Positions 14,327 to 21,460 of a stretch of DNA of 32,458 nucleotides are shown here, one piece after another. Position 1 is the stretch's first letter. Each line of letters starts with the position of its first letter. The stretch comes from Candidatus Darwinimomas equi (GTDB lineage Bacteria; Bacillota; Clostridia; Lachnospirales; Lachnospiraceae): the NCBI GenBank assembly GCA_018066045.1, contig JAGHSD010000072.1, positions 1 through 32,458 of the forward strand. Reading direction: 5' to 3'. The notes under the pieces were generated by a model, which was not told the DNA's origin, did not search any database, and saw only the letters and a program-made list of their open reading frames with translations. Made by a program: the position numbers and the translations under genes.

Positions 14327-15579
14327 CCTCCAAATGTCGGAGGCTCGGGATCGCGTCCTACTCTTGAATCAACGATATGATCATCCTTCATGCAGACAAC
14401 GCCGGATGCGTTGGTTGCCCACTTTGTTCCGTCCTTATCCTTGACGGTCTTTTTCTTCATGATCTTACCTGATGTATTAACTAAATAATCTGTATCATTT
14501 ACCGTGATAACCTCATAAGTAAGATCCTTGGATGCCTTCTGAAGCTTTCCCTTGTAATACAGGCATCCGTCTTTATTGTTTGATCCGTTATATCCTTCTC
14601 CGGATTCGTGGAAATAGAATGTATCCGGCGTATCACTGCCGTCCATGATCTGGTACTTTCCGTGTTGCACGCAGCTCTGATTGAATGTACCGAAGAAATA
14701 TGTGGCATAATCCGAACCGTCGGCATTTGTATACAGCTTGCAGAGTCCCCATACCGGAGTTCCCCACTGATTAAAGTAATAACGCTTCTTGTTGGTTCCT
14801 ATTCTTCGAAGATCCGATACAGTCGGTATACCGTCTTCATCATATGCCGGGAAACCGCTGTTTGTAAAATAGAACCACATAACATCGTATGCATAGTTTC
14901 CTGCAAGTTCATCCGGCGGAGTGAGCGAATACCATCCGAGATGATCCGAACCGTCAGGATCATAATACTTATAACCGCCGATACCTTCCTCGTCAGCTAC
15001 TTTAACCCATCCTGTCTGAAGAGCTCCCATCTGATCGAAGCAGTATCTCTTGTTGTCAACTCTCTTCTCTGCATAATCAGCTCCGTCACCGGCACAGTAT
15101 TTTCTTCCGGTAGACGGTGAGAAATAATACCAGTGAATATTGGCATCATCAAGCGGACCCGCTTTCTTTTCCCCGCCATCCGGATCTTCAAGTCGCTGCC
15201 ATCCGGTAAGGAGATGTCCGTCATCAAGATGACAGAAATACATGTTCTCCTGAATCCATCCGGTCTCCATATGTCCGTCATCATTGAAATGATATGTCTT
15301 ATCGTTTATTGTTTTCCATTTGTCTCTGACCATCTTGCCGTTTGCATCAAAATAGCAATAGTAAGTTCCGTCGGAATCCTGAGTCTTGACCCATACATTT
15401 CCGGTAAGTTTACCATTCTCGTCAACGTAATACTCATCTTCAACTATCTGGTTCTTTACAAGTTCATTACCATTGTAATAGTAATAATCAGATCCCTTCT
15501 GAACCCAGTCAGCACGGGCAGTAAATGCTCCCGCTATGATCATTACCATTGCCATTGCCGGTATCAGATATCTTTTCAT
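14323..15579 (-). CDS. Secreted protein made of choline-binding-type wall repeats
   Basis: A 418-residue exported protein. It has an N-terminal signal peptide (MKRYLIPAMAMVMIIAGAFTARA) and then consists almost entirely of aromatic/Gly-rich repeats of the cell-wall-binding type: YYYYNGNELV, YYVDENGKLTGNVWV, YCYFDANGKMV, YHFNDDGHMETGW, YCFDQMGALQTGW, YYFNQWGTPVWG. No enzymatic domain is visible, so it may be a surface decoration, an adhesin or a wall-binding scaffold. The ORF track start at 15588 is a GTG that abuts GAGAGG; the ATG at 15579 lies eight bases behind that site and is chosen. A promoter with a palindrome in its spacer lies upstream. The protein ligand is unknown. Confidence 0.85.
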   Translation of the reverse strand: MKRYLIPAMAMVMIIAGAFTARADWVQKGSDYYYYNGNELVKNQIVEDEYYVDENGKLTGNVWVKTQDSDGTYYCYFDANGKMVRDKWKTINDKTYHFNDDGHMETGWIQENMYFCHLDDGHLLTGWQRLEDPDGGEKKAGPLDDANIHWYYFSPSTGRKYCAGDGADYAEKRVDNKRYCFDQMGALQTGWVKVADEEGIGGYKYYDPDGSDHLGWYSLTPPDELAGNYAYDVMWFYFTNSGFPAYDEDGIPTVSDLRRIGTNKKRYYFNQWGTPVWGLCKLYTNADGSDYATYFFGTFNQSCVQHGKYQIMDGSDTPDTFYFHESGEGYNGSNNKDGCLYYKGKLQKASKDLTYEVITVNDTDYLVNTSGKIMKKKTVKDKDGTKWATNASGVVCMKDDHIVDSRVGRDPEPPTFGG

Positions 15580-15616
15580 CCATCGCACCTCTCAAAGTGA
15601 CAACTTTACGAATACT

Positions 15617-15644
15617 ATTTTACCACATATTGTGGTTCTGTCTA
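15617..15644 (-). promoter_or_regulatory. Promoter of the wall-repeat gene with a palindrome in its spacer
   Basis: On the minus strand TAGACA (15644-15639), 16-base spacer, TAAAAT (15622-15617). The spacer contains ACCACA-ATA-TGTGGT (15636-15622), a perfect 6-bp inverted repeat, suggestive of a repressor site. Confidence 0.6.
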
Positions 15645-15683
15645 TATAAAAATACTAAATAAACGCTTGCGGAAATCTTACGT

Positions 15684-16580
15684 CTACCTTTCGCTGTACC
15701 ACCTTCCGGCCGCACCGCACGGAAGCACCAGGCCGCCCTTTTCAAGCGGTATTCCCACCTCATCCGCATACACTTTTCCGCCGAATTCGGACTTTATGAT
15801 GACATTCAGCATATAAGCTAAAACGCCGGGCTGAAGTCCCGTTGTATATGAATTTATCAGGAAAAACAGTGCATCTTCGGACAAGAGGCCTGCACACAGT
15901 CTGACAAGGTCATACACCGAATCCTCGATTTTCCATATCTCACCCTTCGGGCCGCGTCCGTATGACGGGGGATCCATGATGATGGCTTCATACCGGCTGC
16001 CGCGTCTTAATTCACGTTCTACGAATTTAATGCAGTCATCAACCAGCCAGCGCACGGGTCTGTCAGCCAGCCCGGATGATTCGGCGTTTTCCTTTGCCCA
16101 GTTCACCATCCCCTTGCTCGCATCCACATGTGTCACTGCCGCTCCGGCCGCCGCTGCCGCAAGTGTCGCACCTCCGGTATATGCAAACAGATTCAGCATC
16201 CTTACCTTTTTTCCGCTTTTCACGCGTTTTGCGATCAGCTGCGAAAACCAGTCCCAGTTGGCTGCCTGCTCCGGGAACAGTCCTGTATGCTTGAAGCTGA
16301 AAGGTTTAAGGTTAAATGTCAGCGTTCCGCCGCAGTTTTCCGGCAGGTCATAGCTTATCTGCCACTGATGCGGCAGGTCAATGAATTCCCACTCTCCTCC
16401 GCCTTTTGACGATCTGTGATAATGTGCATTGACCTTCTTCCAGTCCTTCCCTGTTTTCGGAGTTTTCCATATGACCTGAGGATCCGGGCGCACCAGTCTG
16501 TATCCGGCCCAGTCCTCCAATTTCTCTCCGTCTCCTGTATCAATTACTTTGTATTCTTTCCATCGGTCTGCCGGTATCAT
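15684..16580 (-). CDS. Class I SAM-dependent RNA methyltransferase-like protein
   Basis: A 298-residue methyltransferase of the Rossmann type, similar in layout to RlmI/RlmK-like 23S rRNA methyltransferases. Motif I is MLNLFAYTGGATLAAAAAGA, the acidic SAM contact follows in VTHVDASKGMVNWAKENA, and the catalytic-region motif is IIMDPPSYGRGPKGEIW. No PUA domain is present at the N-terminus, unlike RlmI. ATG start with GGAG upstream; its start overlaps the stop of the upstream nucleotidyltransferase gene (ATGA), so the two are co-translated. The precise RNA target is unknown; methylation of another substrate cannot be excluded. Confidence 0.82.
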   Translation of the reverse strand: MIPADRWKEYKVIDTGDGEKLEDWAGYRLVRPDPQVIWKTPKTGKDWKKVNAHYHRSSKGGGEWEFIDLPHQWQISYDLPENCGGTLTFNLKPFSFKHTGLFPEQAANWDWFSQLIAKRVKSGKKVRMLNLFAYTGGATLAAAAAGAAVTHVDASKGMVNWAKENAESSGLADRPVRWLVDDCIKFVERELRRGSRYEAIIMDPPSYGRGPKGEIWKIEDSVYDLVRLCAGLLSEDALFFLINSYTTGLQPGVLAYMLNVIIKSEFGGKVYADEVGIPLEKGGLVLPCGAAGRWYSER

Positions 16581-17890
16581 GAATTCTCCTTCCGACTGTC
16601 TGTCTCGATTATCCTTTTCACTGCTTCGAGCAGGTCTTCTTCGGTGTAATCCGCAGTCACATCATATTTTCCGTCTTCACCGGCCGATCCCGTTCTGACA
16701 AGAACGGTTCTGCACCCGGCATTTTTCCCTAACTTTATATCTCCCGTCCTGTCTCCTACGACCCATGAGGAGGATATGTCAATATTGTATCTCGCGGCTG
16801 CTTCCTCTATCATTCCGGTGTCGGGCTTTCTGCAGTGGCACCTGATTTTCAGTTCGGGTATCTCACCGGGATATCCTTTGTCGGGATGATGCGGGCAATA
16901 CAGAATATCGTCAATATAGGCCCCTTCGCGCCCCAACAGCGTCTTCATCTTTCTGTGAATTTCCTCGACCTGTTCAACCGTGCATTCTCCCCTTGCAATC
17001 ACGGGCTGATTCGTAACAACTATTGCCAGATATTCGGATTTATTGAGCATCCTTATCGCTTCGACTGCATTTTCCTCCAATTCAAAATCATCGACGTTCC
17101 TCAGGAAACCCTTATACTTGTTGATGGTTCCGTCGCGGTCAAGGAATACCGCCTTCTGTTTATTCTTCAGGTTTCCGGCACTCACTATGCCGCCTGCCAC
17201 ATCTCTTTCCGTTGCCTCTACTCTGTCCGGAGTTCCCACATCGCGGATAAATTCCGGAGTGCGATATGCGTAAACGGCCTTATCCTTCAGAATCCCGGCA
17301 AGCAGGTCCTTCTCGAAATTCATTTTTTTCGGTTCCCTCACGTATGAACATATCTCCGGATTCAGGATATAGATTCCGGAATTTACCAGATTCTCATACC
17401 AGTAATCCCTTGTATTATGCTTTGAATCAAAACGCAGCACTCTGTTATCTCCGTCGGTAACGACAAGGTCGGAATCGTAGGGATGAATATTCGGGTGTGC
17501 AAGCAGCGTCACGAATGCATTTTTCTCATTATGAAACTTTATCATGCGCTCTATGTCGAAATCAAAGAATATATCGCCCATCATGAAAATGAACGGTTCG
17601 GCCTCTTTGTTCAGATAATACAGTGCTCCGGCGGTTCCGAGCGGTTCGGTTTCTTCCACATAGGAGATATTCATCCCGAGTCTGCTGCCGTCACCGAAGT
17701 ATTCTCTGATCTGGTTTCCAAGATTTCCTATGACTAAAACCGCGTCACTGATTCCGTATTCTTTCAGCTTTATCAGCTGCCATTCCAGAATCGGACGGCC
17801 TGCGATGGGATACAGGTTCTTGGATATTTCGTTTTTTGTCAGACTTGCAAGACGGGTCCCCTGACCCCCTGCCATTATTACAGCTCTCAT
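16577..17890 (-). CDS. Fusion of sugar-phosphate nucleotidyltransferase and HAD phosphatase (HddC-GmhB-like)
   Basis: Two enzymes in one 437-residue chain. Residues 1-235 are a sugar nucleotidyltransferase: MAGGQGTRL, the ExxGTAGAL substrate motif (EPLGTAGALYYL), and MGDIFFDFD for metal. Residues 245-430 are a HAD-type histidinol/heptose-bisphosphate phosphatase: AVFLDRDGTIN (nucleophile D251, acid D253), VVTNQPVIARG, the zinc loop CPHHPDKG...RCHCRKPDTGM and VVGDRTGDI. The pairing fits activation of a D-glycero-D-manno-heptose phosphate for surface glycan synthesis (GDP-heptose route), but no kinase or isomerase is nearby, so the substrate is inferred. ATG start with a weak ribosome binding site. 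It is divergent from fba. Confidence 0.88.
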   Translation of the reverse strand: MRAVIMAGGQGTRLASLTKNEISKNLYPIAGRPILEWQLIKLKEYGISDAVLVIGNLGNQIREYFGDGSRLGMNISYVEETEPLGTAGALYYLNKEAEPFIFMMGDIFFDFDIERMIKFHNEKNAFVTLLAHPNIHPYDSDLVVTDGDNRVLRFDSKHNTRDYWYENLVNSGIYILNPEICSYVREPKKMNFEKDLLAGILKDKAVYAYRTPEFIRDVGTPDRVEATERDVAGGIVSAGNLKNKQKAVFLDRDGTINKYKGFLRNVDDFELEENAVEAIRMLNKSEYLAIVVTNQPVIARGECTVEQVEEIHRKMKTLLGREGAYIDDILYCPHHPDKGYPGEIPELKIRCHCRKPDTGMIEEAAARYNIDISSSWVVGDRTGDIKLGKNAGCRTVLVRTGSAGEDGKYDVTADYTEEDLLEAVKRIIETDSRKENS

Positions 17891-17919
17891 TTTTCACTAT
17901 ACACTTTCTATAATAATTG

Positions 17920-17928
17920 TGATATAAT
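17920..17928 (+). promoter_or_regulatory. Extended -10 promoter of fba
   Basis: TGATATAAT is an extended -10 box (TG, one base, TATAAT at 17923-17928). No good -35 hexamer is found at 16-18 bases, which extended -10 promoters tolerate. A second TATAAT lies at 17909-17914. GGAAGGAG (17958-17965) is the ribosome binding site, seven bases before the ATG. Confidence 0.7.
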
Positions 17929-17972
17929 CCCCTTCGGAACAAAACCAATTAAAATATGGAAGGAGATATACT

Positions 17973-18953
17973 ATGCCATTAGTTACATCAAAAGATATGT
18001 TCGCCAAAGCTTATAACGGCGGATATGCAGTAGGTGCTTTCAATGTTAACAACATGGAAATCATCCAGGGTATCACAGAGGCCTGCTACGAGGAAAATGC
18101 TCCCGTTATTCTCCAGGTTTCAAAGGGCGCTCGTGCTTACGCTAACAGCCATTATCTTGTAAACCTCGTTAAGTCAGCACTTGAGTGCTATCCGGAACTT
18201 GAAGTTTGCCTTCACCTTGATCATGGTTCGGATTTCGAGATCTGCAAAGCATGTGTTGATGACGGATTCACATCAGTTATGATCGACTGCTCAAGCAAAC
18301 CTTTCGCAGAGAACATCGAAGTTACCAAGAAGGTTGTTGAGTATGCTCATGCACACGGTGCAGTTGTTGAAGCAGAGCTCGGAACACTTGCAGGTGTTGA
18401 AGACGAAGTTAAGGTTTCTGCTGAAGATTCTTCATATACAAGACCTGCCGATGTTGAAGAGTTTGTTAAGGCTACAGGCTGTGACTCTCTTGCAATCGCT
18501 ATCGGAACAAGCCACGGTGCTTATAAGTTCAAACCTGAGCAGTGCACAAGAGATGAGAACGGTATCCTCGTTCCGCCGCCACTCCGTTTCGACATCCTTG
18601 ATGAAGTAGTTAAGAGACTTCCGGGATTCCCGATCGTTCTTCACGGATCATCATCTGTTCCTCAGGAATGGGTTAAGATCATCAACGAGAACGGCGGTGC
18701 AATGCCTGACGCAGTAGGCGTCCCGGAGGCACAGCTTCGTGAAGCAGCTAAGTCTGCAGTTTGCAAGATCAATATCGATTCCGATATCCGTCTTGTTATG
18801 ACAGGAAGCATCCGTCAGTTCTTTGCAGAGCATCCTGACAAATTCGATCCCCGTGAGTATCTTAAACCGGCAAGAGCAAACATCAAAGAGATGGTTCGCC
18901 ATAAACTTGTTGATGTACTCGGATGTGCAGGAGCAGCTCATTATCACGATTGA
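17973..18953 (+). CDS. fba: Class II fructose-1,6-bisphosphate aldolase
   Basis: Zinc enzyme of glycolysis that splits fructose-1,6-bisphosphate into glyceraldehyde-3-phosphate and dihydroxyacetone phosphate. The 326-residue protein has GAFNVNNMEI, the catalytic/metal region CLHLDHGSDFE (H81, D83, H84), VEAELGTLAGVEDEV, IGTSHGAYKF, VLHGSSSVPQEW and KINIDSDIRL. The codon choice is strongly biased, as expected for a highly expressed gene, and unlike its neighbours. It is the only clear plus-strand gene. Its stop codon directly abuts the stop of the converging ATPase gene. A tagatose-bisphosphate specificity cannot be ruled out by eye but is less likely. Confidence 0.95.
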   Translation: MPLVTSKDMFAKAYNGGYAVGAFNVNNMEIIQGITEACYEENAPVILQVSKGARAYANSHYLVNLVKSALECYPELEVCLHLDHGSDFEICKACVDDGFTSVMIDCSSKPFAENIEVTKKVVEYAHAHGAVVEAELGTLAGVEDEVKVSAEDSSYTRPADVEEFVKATGCDSLAIAIGTSHGAYKFKPEQCTRDENGILVPPPLRFDILDEVVKRLPGFPIVLHGSSSVPQEWVKIINENGGAMPDAVGVPEAQLREAAKSAVCKINIDSDIRLVMTGSIRQFFAEHPDKFDPREYLKPARANIKEMVRHKLVDVLGCAGAAHYHD

Positions 18954-20819
18954 TCACTCTAATATAATTTTTATTGCGGTGCCGCTGTATGCGGCACCGT
19001 ATTTTATTGCCTGTGATATGTATCGCATCTTTGTCTCTGTCTCGTACTGTCTGTTTGTGATCTGTTTACATGCAAATCTTGCAAGTGCTTCCAGCTGATC
19101 GGCTCCTCCGCCCTGAACACGCTTCGTCTGTATCAATATGCCCGGCAGTCTTGCTTCAAGCGGCATCATCTCTATGCTGAAACTTCCCGTCTCCGAATCT
19201 CCTGCGGTGATTACATGATATCTGTTGCCGAGCATTGAACACAGTCCCAGTACCAGCCCGTGGTAGAATATCCTGTCGGAATCCGGTGAATTGAACTCTA
19301 TTGTCTGAACTATGAGATTATATATATGACGCCGCAGTGCTTCCGTATCGGCACGGTATATCGCCTCTCTGACACTCATTGCCGTTGCCTTCGGTATAAT
19401 AGGTTCAAACTGTACCAGAATCTTCTTTCCGAACATAAAAGATATCTCTCTGTTCGGTATGGTTATCTCACACATATAATCACCGTCAAACTGCATCTCG
19501 GCTTTCACTGCCTTGAAATATCCGTTCGCAATCATATAACTGTACAGCGCACTCGGATCCTCGTCGTTATCCGGATCTATACTTGTAATATCTATCCGCA
19601 CTCCTATGGTTTTCGACTGCATCATTATCTCAAGCTGTTCAAGCATCGAAAGATCTGCCTTATCAAGAAACGTGTTTATCACGTCATTGTTTCCGGTCAT
19701 CTCCCAGAAAGGCAGAGGCCTGCAGTTCTCATTAAAATAATTCATTATGGACCAGGGATTATATACCTCAGTATCTCCGAACTGATATATCGAGTACCAG
19801 TTTTTGATCTCCTGCTCTTTTACTTCGGCTCCGAAATGATCCGTTATTTCCTCAACCTCTTTCCATGTAAATCCGAAGCAGTCCCCATACTTTTTGTCCA
19901 ATACGGTATTTATTTTAATATTTGATATTCCGTCAAATATTCCCTGTTTGGACAGATTAAGTATTCCGGCCATAAATGCGAATCTCAGATTTCTGTTCTC
20001 CTGAAAACCTTCATAATAAAATGCTCTGAAGAAATCCGTCATTTCCTCGCTGTAGCCGTATTTATGTGCGTAATAAACCGGTGTGTCGTATTCATCTATA
20101 ATTACAACAGCTTCCTCGTCATAATATTCATAGAGCATCCTTGAAAGCATATATAACGACGATTTAAGCTCCGAAGTATTGTATCTCCCTGTCAGTATCT
20201 TTGTAAAATACACCCTGTCCATCTGCGAGCATTTTTCGGATTCCATAAGCACACGGTGTCTGTCGTATTCATCTATGATCAGTTTTGATATTTTCTCGTA
20301 TGCCGTAAACCAGTCTTCAAATCTTACCGACCTGAAATCAAGATAAATGACAGGATACTTTCCCATATAAGCTTTGTATTCGTCTCCTTCGGCCCATATC
20401 TTCCTGTTTCTGAAGTATTTTGTATTATCTTCGTCCGACAGCTCGAAAAACGTCCTTATCATATCTAAATTAAGTGTCTTACCGAATGCTCTCGGTCTTG
20501 TATACAATGATACAACCGCCTTCTCATCAAGAATTTCTTTTATCATCAGTGTCTTATCTACATAGTAATACTCCTCGGACACCTTCCTGAACTTCGTTAC
20601 GCCGATAGGTATCGGCCTGTTTTTCATGGTACTCAAAGCCGGCGGAGCGGATACTTTGTATCTCTCATCCACCGGTTTTCTGGCATTGGCCGGAATCACC
20701 CATCTGCCTTCTTCCTTATATGCACCCTCGATTCTCCCTGTTTTGCACAATTCGTTCACTCGGCGCTCACTTAGAGACCATATCTGGGCTGCTCTTTTTA
20801 TGTTCATCGTTGGAATCAT
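18954..20819 (-). CDS. AAA-ATPase-like/PD-(D/E)xK-type protein with N-terminal HTH domain
   Basis: A 621-residue protein. Residues 6-46 (IKRAAQIWSLSERRVNELCKTGRI...WVIPANARKP) form a MerR/excisionase-like helix-turn-helix. Residues 66-400 match the AAA-ATPase-like family often joined to a DUF1703 nuclease domain: GVTKFRKVSEEYYYVDKT, Walker A TRPRAFGKTLNL (108-119), Walker B AVVIIDEYDTPV (237-248). The C-terminal part resembles the PD-(D/E)xK domain, but the active-site segment reads PGILIQTKRV, with Gln564 where ExK is expected. The family is widespread and of unknown function. ATG start at 20819, or at 20807, with a weak ribosome binding site. A consensus promoter with a three-site operator array precedes it, so autoregulation by its own HTH is a good guess. 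Confidence 0.88.
   Translation of the reverse strand: MIPTMNIKRAAQIWSLSERRVNELCKTGRIEGAYKEEGRWVIPANARKPVDERYKVSAPPALSTMKNRPIPIGVTKFRKVSEEYYYVDKTLMIKEILDEKAVVSLYTRPRAFGKTLNLDMIRTFFELSDEDNTKYFRNRKIWAEGDEYKAYMGKYPVIYLDFRSVRFEDWFTAYEKISKLIIDEYDRHRVLMESEKCSQMDRVYFTKILTGRYNTSELKSSLYMLSRMLYEYYDEEAVVIIDEYDTPVYYAHKYGYSEEMTDFFRAFYYEGFQENRNLRFAFMAGILNLSKQGIFDGISNIKINTVLDKKYGDCFGFTWKEVEEITDHFGAEVKEQEIKNWYSIYQFGDTEVYNPWSIMNYFNENCRPLPFWEMTGNNDVINTFLDKADLSMLEQLEIMMQSKTIGVRIDITSIDPDNDEDPSALYSYMIANGYFKAVKAEMQFDGDYMCEITIPNREISFMFGKKILVQFEPIIPKATAMSVREAIYRADTEALRRHIYNLIVQTIEFNSPDSDRIFYHGLVLGLCSMLGNRYHVITAGDSETGSFSIEMMPLEARLPGILIQTKRVQGGGADQLEALARFACKQITNRQYETETKMRYISQAIKYGAAYSGTAIKIILE
18977..19006 (+). terminator. 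Terminator of fba
   Basis: CGGTGCCGC/GCGGCACCG, 9-bp perfect stem with loop TGTAT, followed by TATTTTATT. It lies 24 bases after the fba stop and entirely within the last codons of the opposite-strand ATPase gene. Confidence 0.9.
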
Positions 20820-20851
20820 TGATTTTACTCACTTTTTTCAACTTGCTGAAT

Positions 20852-20880
20852 ATTATATTTATTATTCCGAATAATGTCAA
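20852..20880 (-). promoter_or_regulatory. Consensus promoter of the HTH-ATPase gene
   Basis: On the minus strand TTGACA (20880-20875), 17-base spacer, TATAAT (20857-20852). The spacer is almost filled by the palindrome ATTATTCGGAATAAT, so repressor binding would block the polymerase. Confidence 0.9.
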
Positions 20881-20921
20881 GTTATATTCCGCACTTCGTT
20901 ATATTTTATTCCGAATAATGT
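20861..20921. promoter_or_regulatory. Three phased operator-like sites, 22-bp spacing
   Basis: Site 1, ATTATTC-C-GAATAAT (20861-20875), is a perfect palindrome with 7-bp arms. Site 3 (20905-20919) is the same with only the outermost pair lost. TTATTCCGAATAATGT is identical at both (20862-20877, 20906-20921). Between them is a half-site, TATATTCCG. The centres are at 20868, 20890 and 20912, exactly 22 bp apart, about two helical turns. Confidence 0.82.
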
Positions 20922-21312
20922 ATTTTTTGATTAATGCCTAAAATCAATTTTTTTAAACTTTACTGACTTATCTTGATTACTGATTAAGTTTTTAATTTTT
21001 GATGCGAAATTTTGTTCGAATTTTCGGCAGGCCGTATCTGATAACAAAAAGCAGAAAAAAATAAGAAAAAGGCGAAAAATCATACGGCAGCAAAAAAAAG
21101 GGAGGAAAGGATCCTGATAAAACCGGGGAGAAAAAAGCTGATTTACACGACCGGTTTTACAGGGAGGAGGCATCGATTATCAGATTATGAAGCCTGAACA
21201 ACCGCAGCAAATCATAAAGTGCACAAAAGAGAAAAGAGGGGGCCGGGGAGAAAATACGCGATATCTGATTACAGGGAGGAGGACATATTTCGTGAAAAAA
21301 AAGGATAAGAAA
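20922..21312. other. Non-coding purine-rich stretch with repeated GGGAGGAGG units
   Basis: After an AT-rich part, the plus strand is unusually purine-rich from about 21040. Two loose units share CCGGGGAGAAAA (21123-21134, 21243-21254) and TTACAGGGAGGAGG (21157-21170, 21269-21282). A 46-codon plus-strand frame (21187-21327) reads through the second unit, but its start is 16 bases from the nearest GGAGG and it ends inside a terminator, so I do not call it a gene. No family match is recognised. Confidence 0.5.
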
Positions 21313-21342
21313 AAGGACGCAGCGTGAATTTTCTGCGTCCTT
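21313..21342 (-). terminator. Terminator of the NlpC/P60 operon
   Basis: AAGGACGCAG/CTGCGTCCTT, 10-bp perfect stem and ten-base loop. On the minus strand the T run (TTTTTCTTATCC) follows it. It lies about 120 bases after the hydrolase stop. The region between them contains GGGAGGAGG on the minus strand (21415-21407) and no gene. Confidence 0.88.
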
Positions 21343-21460
21343 CCGAATTGTGGTACTGATTTGAATATTTCTACAGGTTGGGGAAAAATAAGTTGTGAGG
21401 TTTCTGCCTCCTCCCTTTTAATCTCCCTTTAAAATGATTCGACGGATAATGTTGAAATCT

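Noticed and set aside
14102-14380. Plus- and minus-strand ORFs of 65-92 residues over the tRNA-Arg region
   Set aside because: They translate the tRNA gene and the duplicated terminator/inverted repeat, so they are by-products of repeats.
20931-21173. 80-residue minus-strand ORF
   Set aside because: Phe/Leu/Ser/Lys composition reflects the polypurine/polypyrimidine strand bias; no ribosome binding site.
21187-21327. 46-codon plus-strand frame (MKPEQPQQ...KKKDAA)
   Set aside because: Nearest GGAGG is 16 bases from the ATG, composition follows the purine-rich DNA, and it ends inside the terminator of the opposite operon.
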